A stretch of DNA of 64,000 nt from Cymbomonas tetramitiformis (lineage: Eukaryota > Chlorophyta > Pyramimonadophyceae > Pyramimonadales > Pyramimonadaceae), in NCBI GenBank assembly GCA_001247695.2, contig LGRX02035080.1, positions 1-64,000 on the forward strand, given 5' to 3'. The position numbers and the translations under genes were made by a program. Position 1 is the stretch's first letter. Every line of letters starts with the position of its first letter. Under the pieces are notes generated by a model, which saw only the letters and a list, made by a program, of their open reading frames with translations, was not told the DNA's origin and did not search any database. This document shows, in pieces, positions 54,167 through 64,000 of this stretch.

Positions 54167-54841
54167 TGTCTATTACCCTAAGGTTGGGTGTGCCCGCAAC
54201 TTAAGAGCCATTTAAGTTGGGTGCACCCAACTTACCCTTTGGTGGGATTATTGGGAGTTGTCGTTACCGGATTCTGGTTTTTATTAGCTCAAACTGACGG
54301 GGAAAATGTCCTCTTTTACACACACATCTACACTATTGAGTGAATCAAGCTTATCCGTGAGCAATTTTGGGGAGTATGCGAGGGGGTAGGAAAAATTGTG
54401 AATTTTCCAAGTGATTTTGGGGGTTCACCTACGCATGCTACTTCAACCGAGGTTTTGAGCTTCAAGATGACCTCGGATGAAACTTTTGACAAGACATTGC
54501 AGAAAGAGCAACTCAAGAACTTGACGGCATGGGTCTTCGAATTTTCAAACGACCTTCGAGTGTCACGGGGAGTCCCTTATATTACCCACGTTCTTAGGTA
54601 TTGTGCACCCAACCTAAGGGACATCCGGAATATTTCAGCACATACCCTACTGAAACGGCCTCATTATATCCCGCAATCTTGGATTATAGAGGTATAATGC
54701 ATATCCATTGTTCAAAGGGAACATAGTAGCCCATGGCCTAGCATTGCTTTGGCATTGTACGTCCGATATTCGATGAGTTATTGACGTTTGAAATGGGGTT
54801 CTTAGGTTGGGTGCACCCAACTAAGCTTCGGGTAATAGACA
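54167..54841. mobile_element. Inverted-repeat element with 4-bp target duplication (675 bp)
   Basis: Ends TGTCTATTACCC (54167) and its complement ending 54841, with GGTTGGGTGCACCCAAC palindromes just inside both ends. Flanked by ATTG on both sides (54163-54166 and 54842-54845). The end consensus TG(G/T)CTA(C/T)T(A/G)CCC is shared with the elements at 28.7 and 52.7 kb. It contains a frame related to that in the 28.7-kb element. Confidence 0.82.
54398..54697 (+). pseudogene. Frame shared with the 28.7-kb element
   Basis: The first 50 residues (with FKMTSDETFDKTLQKEQL, NLTAWVFEFS) match the minus-strand fragment at 29200-28994. No function recognised. Being in a 675-bp element, it is a remnant of a larger gene. 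Confidence 0.5.
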
Positions 54842-55186
54842 ATTGTCGGCCAGACCGGCCAGGAATCTCGTTTCTTTCGTCCAGTCGTCGGCCAGACCGG
54901 TCACTTATGTCCCTCCAAATGCGCGTGCAAGATGACCCACTACTTGTCGATTCTGGAGGCATCTATGTCTAGACGATGAAAGTAAAAAAAAACAAAAAAC
55001 AAAACGCATCATTGTAGGAAATCGTTTTCAACCTTTTCTACGCACCATTTTGGTTCGAATGTAACGAAAAGTGCCTACGTACTACTAATAAGTTGCGACG
55101 AATACGGAGATTATTTCGTGGATAACTATTGAAGAAGAGCGCCCAATTGAGACTCGGCCAGCTTTCCGCCAGGTGGCCCAGCCAAT

Positions 55187-57400
55187 TCAATCAACGAATT
55201 CGCTATCGCGTGAGTCGGTCCATCCAATAAAATCATTTCGGACCGCCATCGACCAGGGTCCGTTTTTTAGGACTTCAGTCGGCCCTGGGCCGGTCAGTCC
55301 CCATAGGAAATGTTCCCTAGATGTAAAATGAACAACTGAATGAGCACCACCGACCGGTGGAGCCATGTGTGCGCCGATGCAACCACCACAGAACGAAAGC
55401 CGCAGCGGTGATCGGCGCGGCGGTGGCGCATGCACAAAGCAGTGCACAAAGAGATTGCCGTAGAGTGGCCAAGCCCCAGCGGTGGTTGGCCACAGCTTCG
55501 TGCCGGTGGGCAACCATGAATACTCCGCAGGTGGTGTGCCGTCGTCATCGGACGCGCTGTCGGCATCGGAGCCGTCCGCATCGTCCTCGGCGTCCGCCTT
55601 GATGCGCACGTGATTAAGTGCAACGTTGCACTTACAGTAACCTTCCCCCCCTCGTCCGTCACCGAGAGGCCCCCCAACTTTACAATCATGTCTGCAAAGT
55701 TGAGGTCGGGCTCGTGAGCATGTAGAGCACTCACCGGATATAGCTGGGCATCATCACCCGACACCACCGACGGTGTGGCGTCAGCGGGCGCAACCGTCGC
55801 TGGCGCGTGGCGCAACCGTAGCCGCGGCGGTGGCATGCGTGAACGTGTTGAGGGCGAAGCCCTGCGCAGCACCACCGACGTGGAAGCCCCCCATGCTCGT
55901 GTCCACGGGCCGGCAGTACTGCATGTACTTGGCCATGTCGTCGTCAATGTCCTCGCTGACGTCGAAGGAGCAGGCGGAGAAGTCATTGATGATCTCGGGC
56001 GTTACCGCCCGCCAGAAGACATAACGCGCTCGATCGAGCGCTCGTTGTCGGCGTTGTCGATTGCCTGCTGGAACTGTACGGCGTAAAAGTCGTGATCCGC
56101 GTCGCTCCTCGGTAGCGAAGGCATGTGCTCTGCCAACCCCAGCACCGTTGACCCGCTTGCCGCCACGTCGGTACCTGCTAGTCGCGGTGCCAATGTCGCA
56201 AGCGCGCGCGACTCCATGCAAATGTTGTTCCCGCATACTGTAATAGCGGGATAGTCACGCATGTTTCATTGTGGAAGGTAACCTTGTCCGAATTCAAACG
56301 CCCTGCGACCAATTCTCACTTCGGCAATAGGGCACGCAGCCATCATGCAATGCTTCGGCCGACCGGGACGGATCGAAGGCCGTCGGCTTCTCCGCTCGCG
56401 GAGTGAAGCCTTCACCGTTGACGCGGTCGGAGAGGGCCTTGACGTGCTGAGCGGTGACCTCGTTGACCTGCTTCCGTAAGTCCATGATGATCTCCAAGAG
56501 GTCAGCGTCGGCACTCCGCCCATCGCGCTCGTCGTCCATGAAGTACTTACCAGAAGCGGTCAGAATGCTCGCACTCAGAGGCATCGTAGTAGCGCCCAGC
56601 CGAACGTGCTCGGCGTGGCATTCACGCACCCATTGTTGAATAGTCAACAAGTCTGTTGCCAGTCGTTGGTCGTGTAGAAGTAGACGAGAGACGACCGGCT
56701 GGTAGTAGGCACTGTCGAGGGCGTTGATGAGAAGGCGTCATCGTCATCGTCCATGGTACCCCTACCTACGGCGTGCGGAGGTGAGGGCGTCGTTGAAGTC
56801 CGCAATTGCGACCTGCGTGCGGGTCCTTGTTGGGAACACTCGCACACCGAGCAAGTCCGACGTCGCCTGGAAGGGGGCGTCGGCATGCAGCAAACGTCGT
56901 ACGAACTCGAAAAGTACCCCCGTCCCGCCGTGCGGGTGAGACTGCCCCGAGTTATCCAACCAGTCCGTAGCGGGCGAGTTAAGATGTTGAACCAGGAGCT
57001 CGAGGGTAGAATAAAGTAGCCTATTGGCGTCCACCCTTACCGTGACAGCGGCATCGTCCAGGGTGAAAAGGGTCGTGAAGGCCACGTCCTCGGCAGTAAA
57101 CGCCTCCTGTATAACAGGAACCAGTCGCTCGGGCGAAGAGGGTGGCAGCGTTGCTCTCGTCACCAGCATGAAAGCGCTCGCTTTTCCCTCCCAAGCACTT
57201 CGTCACCACGTGCTTGGAGACGGACTCGTCGAATCGCTGACGAATCAAAGCGTATTTGATTGTTGCTACGAAAATCGCAGCGGCAGATCCACCAGCCGAC
57301 TGAGCAGTCTGTGAGGGCGGGGCCGGTGTCGCAGCGTGACGCGCTGCTGCGTTGTCGAATGTTGTAGTAAGCGAACGTCGCATAGTGGACCACACACTGG
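55187..57400 (-). pseudogene. Decayed Gag-like gene related to that at 4-7 kb
   Basis: Minus-strand coding in several frames: 57400-57160 (ALIRQRFDESVSKHVVTKCLG), 57169-56762 (LFTLDDAAVTVRVDANRLLYSTLELLVQHLNSPATDW ... FVRRLL; shown in two parts here as key residues), 56650-56294 and 56262-55190. The capsid-like segment aligns with the first part of the element Gag at 3.8-7.7 kb: F-D/T-L-x-D, N-x-L-L, PA-x-x-W and a final RLL at similar spacing. Frame changes near 57165, 56700, 56290 and 56010 show decay. No LTRs were found around it. Confidence 0.5.
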
Positions 57401-57705
57401 CGACACGGCGGGGCGATTACGAGCACAGTGGAGCGGTGGAGTGCGTAGTCGCATGTGCAAAGCCGTCGTGTTAATGTGCGCGGCAGGCGGGGAGTGAGTT
57501 TGTGGCAGACAGGGGTCCCGCGGAGGACCGCAGTTCGTATCAAACGGGTGAAGCTATTGGACGGTCTCGTTCTCTCCCTCACCCATAACTACGTGTGGAT
57601 TGCAGGGCTTCTAGCGAAGCAAACCAGAGGCGTTGGGATGGGCGGTAGAGACAGCCCAGCCTCCGCCGGATTGGTATGCTCTTACCGGGAACGGGAATTT
57701 GCTGA

Positions 57706-58299
57706 GTGAGTCAGTGCACGCGGACCGCAGATTTATTCACTTTTGTCGCCAGACTGACTGATGCCTGTATCGCTCTCGTTATTTTTGTTACGGGCTCTAC
57801 CCGAGAGTGGCACAGGTTACGGAGTATACTGAAACGGTACAGGGATCACTGTTATATTCGCGGAATGAGAGTTTTGATGGCAGCCACGGCTTGCAGTGAT
57901 TTCTGTGAGAGCAACGAGCTCGAGTTCTGCGGGTTGAAATTTGTGTTTGGTGCTAACCAGTGCAGTTTCCGCCCACTGCTTATCCAGAACGAGAAGATAT
58001 GTGTGTTTTCAGTTGATAAGCATCACCCACTTGCGTTTCCCTTCGTGCACCGGACGTCTATGTGCCCCGAGACCAGGAAATCCGCGACACCGGTCGGGGC
58101 ACTCCACAGAATTCTCACACATAGCTCCGGGGAAGATATGGTACTGGATGCTTTATTACTGCAGGAGATCGAGCTGCTCCGCGCCGGTTATCCCAACTCC
58201 TGGCTCTGGAAAGGTATTATTTCTCTGGGAGGAAAAGACCCCGTTCAGCTTCTGGGCGCGATTCGGCACAACAAGCAGGTCCCGACGCCTCCCCGGTGA
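57706..58299 (+). CDS. Hypothetical protein, 197 codons
   Basis: Starts ATG 57706 or a later Met (57867, MRVLMAATACSDF). It has a Cys-containing middle part and a Leu-rich C-terminal helix (LDALLLQEIELLRAGYP). No family recognised. It is the longest intact frame in the last 8 kb and lies next to the decayed Gag gene, so it may belong to the same retroelement. Confidence 0.35.
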   Translation: MSQCTRTADLFTFVARLTDACIALVIFVTGSTREWHRLRSILKRYRDHCYIRGMRVLMAATACSDFCESNELEFCGLKFVFGANQCSFRPLLIQNEKICVFSVDKHHPLAFPFVHRTSMCPETRKSATPVGALHRILTHSSGEDMVLDALLLQEIELLRAGYPNSWLWKGIISLGGKDPVQLLGAIRHNKQVPTPPR

Positions 58300-61200
58300 C
58301 GCCTTAATCACTGAATTCCGGAAAGCAACTTTAAATTGAGCACACGGACCGTCTGTTGACACCTTTCAGTGAGATGTATTACGTCACACTGGCTTTATTT
58401 CTTCTACGACTTTGTAAGACAATAACTTGATTTTAACTACGATGTATTACGTTATTCTATATGGAATTCTCCCGCGATGTCGTGAGACAGTCAGTATTTC
58501 TTGTCACAGTTACCGTATATACGGTGATCCCCGTGCTTAAGTCTCTTCTGATCACAGTGCTCCAGTCGGGACAACCACTGCTCGATGCGTCCCTTGGTTT
58601 TATGACTGCTTTATGACTGTTTTATTATTGTTTTTTTAAACTATTTTAGGCGTATATATTCCAACCATATGAGTGGATGCAGCAGTCCACTTTGTATTTA
58701 TGTTATTTCCTGTGAAAATTCCTGAAGCCTGCATGAGACACGGGTTTTTCAACCTTTACAACCAGCCATGCGATTTCTGGGACCCCTGCGGGTAGTGCAT
58801 TACGTGAGTTTCCCTGAAATTTCCTGACGACTTTGTAAGACAAGTGACCTGCTGAGGTAGTTTTTTCCTGTCATGATTTCTGCATAACCAAACGTGACCC
58901 AACTGCTCGCACGTGCATCACATAGCAGTCAGGCAGTTATGTAACCATAATCCTACTGACGAGACGAGCCAAGTGGTGGCCGTGAAAAGCGCTATAAGAA
59001 ACCACAAACTACAGCATGTGTAAAGGAATATATATTTGTTATGAAGAAATATTACTTTTGCAGTCTACGGTTTTATGTTATCATGTAAAGTAAACCTTTG
59101 TGAACTGACTTGAAGTTATAACTAGTTGATGTTTTGCAAAAATGTTCGTTGCTGCTCAAGATACCGATGTGGCCTTTCTTTTCACTTCAAGGATTTTCTT
59201 ATCAGTGTGCTACCTTTGCAGCATGATACAATGAATCGATGCCTTAATTTTGCCATGGATTTGGCACACCTCATATAGACGAGCGAGCAGCTGAGCATGT
59301 CGCATGGCAGGTTGTTTATTACTGTATGCAGGCCGGAGTGCCGGTCTACACGGGCGGTGCATGTGCAGTATGTCCAACCAATCACATGTTTTCTGCGCAA
59401 GGTCCAATTGGCTCGGTGTATGGTTCTAGTTTGATTGGGTTAGAATCTGTGAGGATCCAACCATCATCCGTCCAATTGCCACTTTCCAATGCATACAATC
59501 TCGCCTGCATCTCCTCGGTGGCATATGGCCAGTCAGCTGCGTCATGCGTGTCGCAAGTAGAGTGAGGACTATCGTGAGCAGAAAGGCGATGTTGATGCCG
59601 TCCATTGATCTTTATATTTGCTGTGACCATAAACCATATGCGTGACAGGCGATGCATATCAGTATTGTCACACGTAAGTGCCACATCCAGGCTATGATTT
59701 GTGTCGCAAGAGGGGTGCCTAACGTAGCGCATATGGAGAAGGCTTCCATGGATGATAATTGGGTAGTATTACCATAAAGTTGATACTACTGTACATGTAT
59801 TAACGTTACAGTACAGAAAGCAAACTATTGTGCTAACAGTGTGTGCGTTGAAGTTGGCGTATAAACGACAGTTGGTTAGTCTAATACCCGAGACCGATTC
59901 CGCATCACTGCTGCCTTGGAAATGTCGGATCGTGTCAGCGGCAGGTCAGGGTGGCACCTACACTGCTTAAATAGTTTCCCGCTTTTTCACTTGCTCCTCG
60001 AATTGCATATGCAGTGGACAGATCGTTCTAGAATATTTGTGGTTAGGTATGATTGTCGCTCTGTCAAACATAGGTGGAACAACCGTAGCTAGATACGCCA
60101 AAATAAGGAGGTTCCAACTTGTTTCGGGCAGGGCAGAATCCATGCGCAGGCGCCATATTTGAAACGCTTTCATGAAGGCTCACATAATTATGCCCAAACC
60201 ATACGTTATAGCATCCAATGAGACACAAAAATATATAAGTTCGATGAGTGGAATTTTGCTCATTGTCGTAGGAAGGAGAACACCACAACCTATCATCCTC
60301 TGTCAACGCAACAACCATGATTTGATTGCTACTCGTCGTCATAAATATATTGTCATACATATCATAATCATAATCAGCAGCAGCAGCAGCATCATCGGTT
60401 TGCGAATTTATATCAACGCAGTGAAATCGAAGTGAGTACACCAACGGAAACAGCTCTATAGTTGAATCTATCATTCATATTCATATTGTTATATACACCC
60501 TGCCACGTCATTCATCTATAATTCATAGTCGTATTATATATGTAATAATGGCAGTTGGCTCAGAGCAACCTGCGACAGCTTAATCCCTAACCAGCTCTGT
60601 GTTGCCCGCTAGCCTAACAAGCTTGCTGTGGGGAAACGCGTGTGCATGCGGCCGTGTGCATTTGGCTGGAACTTTTCTACATCCACCCCTGGATATGTCA
60701 TAAAAATTGACCATTGTGACGGGGGATATCAAATCACCTCAAATCTGCCTTAAAAATCGATGCGGAAACCTTTCTCAAGTATGGGACAACATTAAAAACT
60801 GGGTGTTTTTAAAAACATTTCCCCTCCTTTTATTATTAGGATATGCTTTGCTAATCGTGTGATATTTGTCGGTGAATATGAGATAGCACTATCGGTTAGC
60901 GGTGCTTAAACATCGGCGATGCCCAAGTTTTCATGAGGAAAGCGGTCCAATGAGAGCACCACACATATACACAATCTGAAAGGGAGTTTGTCATATTCAT
61001 TTTACCTTCCAAAGCATGAAATTTTGGTTGGATATGTCACATTATATACGCACCATTTGTATGCACCATGACTGACTCACCCAAAACAATTGGATGATGC
61101 CCATGTAACACATGTGTGGTGGTTTAATGCAATAAACATATATAATTTTGTTGGTGAATTTTCATATTCATGTGTTTTTGGAAACGGTTCTTATCGCTGA

Positions 61201-64000
61201 TTAGGTGTCAATGATATGATACAAATTTATGGTAATTAAACAGCACAACATACAAAGTTGAAATACAAATGTATCGATCGGAATTGAGAAGGTTTCTGAA
61301 ATATATATAGGTCATCCATGAGCAATACTCTCGATCGTCTGGCATTGCGTGCGCTTCGTCATCATTACCATACATCATTGATTTGATATATGTTACGACG
61401 ACGCCAGTGCGCCGCTGACATATGCCAGCCATATATTTTGGTATGAGCAAGCCTGTGTCAGCGGCAGTTGGCATGGCCGCGCCATCGGCTGCTGGGTTGC
61501 CCATTTGGATTGGCCACACACTCACCGCATGAATGGTAGGTTATGCAGGATTCCCATTTCCCATGTGGCCGCGATGAGCGATTTCTGAGAGCTTTTTGTA
61601 TTATTGCCATTCCCTCGCCAATCTCCCCGGTGGCACCTCGTGGCATCGCTTCTTCAGGAACGTATGTGCATAGTTCACCTACATCACCCAACAATGCAAA
61701 GAAGAACAAATAGACTGACGACGACTGTGGTAGCATGCATGCCGAATTGTTCATTAATGACCACATTAAGGGTCATTGTTATGAATACTAACATATTGGC
61801 CGCACGCAACGATATTAACTAGCTATTTTATTTGTAATCGTCTTAACGAATACAATCGTTTCAGTTTCGGAATTCACAATTCATCATTTGTACAGTATGA
61901 TGCTCGGATGTATCAATGATGATCTGGTGAACATTGGATACGTGTGGCACAATGATAATGAGCCAATCGTATTGCCTGCTTGTGTGCAAAGTGTGATATT
62001 TTAGACTGCAGCCTACGAATGCTTTCGTGGCTTGATACAGCAAACGTGCAAGCTGATGATAATTTGGCTCTGAATGTCATATGGGAGGGCAAATGAATTA
62101 TAAGGTATCCAAAAATAGATGGTATACTATCAAATGTAAAAGTCAAGATATTTTCAATACAATGTCATGGTTTTTTTTGAAAGTTCAAACTTAGCGTCGG
62201 CTGCATGTGGCTAAAATTGACTGAAGTTGACATTTTGGAACACTTACCGGTGGATGCCCAGTGTAAGATACAATGAATACATCCCGCCATTGCCTTCCAC
62301 AACATGAGACCAATCGCTCATGTACGAGAGGAATGATAACGAAGATACTAAGTTGAAGCATACCACCAAAATGAAACTATGCTCATGTGCACTGGCATTG
62401 TGACCGCACCTCCCTACTACCTTAAATTGCGACTGTTCCGCGGTGAACTGTATTTGACAAAACCTAGCCCATTCACAACTCTGGACCTATAGTAATTTTT
62501 TGGAAGATCCCAATTTTGTAGTAGTTTGTAAGTACTTAGTTCGTAAGTAGTTCGTAACCCAAAATCGGTTTTGAACCTAATAGAAATTCCGATTTTGTTC
62601 AGAAGCTCTTGGAAGCATATACATGATGGTGTCGAAAGTAAAATATAAATCACATTTTTGGCGTATGAGGCATCATTTGGAAGATATATCGATGGTCTCA
62701 ATATGATGATGTGTATGGCAATAGGTATGTGTCTGCTAAGGTGATATGATAACCAAAGTATTGCATAAGCAACACGCGCATACCTGTAGGAATACCGTGG
62801 ATGCTGTCTGTCATTGGTTGGATTAATTGAAGTGCGCATCGTGAACAATTGACATCAGGGATTCTGTCCAGCAGCATCCACAAACATGCGCATTGCTGAA
62901 TACTACGGCCAAGCACACGCGTGCCATGATAACACAGTATGGACGGGTTCGTCAAATAAGTATGGGAAAATGTGCCATGCAGCATACAACACATACATTG
63001 AGAGTCACAAACTACCATAAGAACACGACCGCAAGCCCCATGCATATGCGAGTCGTGTCTGCATCATTTTCTAGCAGTCTGCAACATGGGTCCTTCCTCA
63101 TGTTTTGCAGAGAACTGTTTTCACTTCACTCACGCCATCGCACTAACTAAGGTAAACAGGCAAATCTTTACTTGACTACTATGTCCACTCACTAGGTCTT
63201 TACATAATATACAGCTTCTGAAAAAGTATGATGCTTTCGTAGTACATAATGAATTCTGAAGACTAAGCATCCTCGCTGTACGACTTAATACCTGTTAAAA
63301 GGTCTGAAAATGATACGTAACACACAGAAATAAATCCTACCAGAATAGAACCAACGCATAACCGCCTGGAAATAGTACCCTCATCGTCAGCCTGTCTGGC
63401 TCAAATAAGCCGTCATCTGTAACTGTGACTTTCTGTCGCTCAGAATAACATACAATTTGCACCAGGGACATCGCGATCGACCCCTATGCAGATGGGGTTT
63501 TGGTGTGCTTATGGGTCGGAGTCGTTTATACAAAGAGCTAGTATCACATGGTGAAGTGTATAACGAATTGTCCGGAGACTTGAAAATATTCCAAACATTA
63601 ATACTGTAACAGATACCATACACCATTAACCAGTGTGCGATAGCCAAAATAGTGGTGGTGGCCATGCTTCGTGGTTGTGGTGCGCACTGTATGGTCACAC
63701 TGTACTTGGTGTACATGTCCGTTCGCCCCGTGGATTTATTGCGAGTGTGCCCATCATTATGGGGGATCTGTGTAAATCCACCATTTTTCCAGATAGACTC
63801 CATAGCACCATCAATTCACATGTCCGTCCTTCGCTTCCGGAATCGTCTGATTGTTGTGACATATCGCAAGCAACGTAGCAACGGATGTACAATGCCATGG
63901 AGGAGGCGTATACTAAGTACTATGCGACATTATCGATGATGGCAAGTGTCACAGCGACTGATGTGTATGTGTGTACTGGCATTAAGACCGCGAGCGCAGG
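58300..64000. other. AT-rich, no recognised gene
   Basis: Only short frames with no motif. A 19-bp phrase (ACGACTTTGTAAGACAA) repeats at 58407 and 58826, and GAAGCCTGCATGAGAC is shared between 51386 and 58722. I saw no RNA gene, LTR or complete inverted-repeat element here. Confidence 0.45.

Noticed and set aside
55773..56086. Plus-strand frames opposite the decayed Gag
   Set aside because: GC-rich shadow frames of the minus-strand coding sequence.

Overview
The window looks like nuclear DNA of a eukaryote, probably an alga. The main reasons are GT-AG introns in a cysteine synthase gene, a chromodomain-bearing Ty3/gypsy retrotransposon, histone H3-tail and F-box sequences, and a decayed mitochondrial nad4 fragment inserted in non-mitochondrial DNA. 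The lineage cannot be fixed from the sequence alone. Host genes are sparse: one clear intact gene (cysteine synthase, 37.9-40.2 kb, minus strand), one broken isoaspartyl peptidase/L-asparaginase gene (13.7-14.9 kb), and a few unrecognised reading frames. Most of the rest is layered mobile DNA and tandem repeats.

Layout. 1-3.8 kb: little of note apart from one small two-exon hypothetical gene. 3.8-7.7 kb: a complete LTR retroelement (195-bp LTRs, 5-bp target duplication) that carries only a Gag-like gene, itself interrupted by a 544-bp piggyBac-like MITE at TTAA. 9.4-12.06 kb: a 5'-truncated chromovirus (RT, RNase H, integrase, chromodomain) on the minus strand. 13.7-14.9 kb: asparaginase pseudogene. 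15.7-28.7 kb: a decayed minus-strand gene ending in a beta-class DNA methyltransferase domain, split by a 9.8-kb element with about 370-bp terminal inverted repeats (16.4-26.2 kb).

The 9.8-kb element is the centre of interest. On the minus strand it encodes a multi-exon protein that starts with a near-exact copy of the histone H3 tail, then has a ParB/sulfiredoxin-type DGQHR motif and a methyltransferase-like C-terminus. On the plus strand it encodes an aromatic-rich Cys protein, two paralogous small Cys-motif proteins, and an F-box protein. Twelve copies of a 22-bp palindrome lie in its terminal repeats, promoters and introns, and I saw none elsewhere in the window. I found no recognisable transposase. 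A 1.73-kb Mutator-like foldback element with a 10-bp target duplication has inserted into the H3-mimic gene in turn.

28.7-35.4 kb: a cluster of further inverted-repeat elements, including one whose ends are arrays of a 20-bp palindrome flanking divergent genes. 36.5-37.2 kb: a pol III tRNA-like unit and the nad4 insertion. 40.5-49.4 kb: microsatellites and several satellite arrays. 52.7-54.8 kb: two more inverted-repeat elements related to the one at 28.7 kb. 55.2-57.4 kb: a decayed Gag gene related to the one at 4-7 kb. 57.7-64 kb: one unrecognised ORF and AT-rich sequence without recognisable genes.
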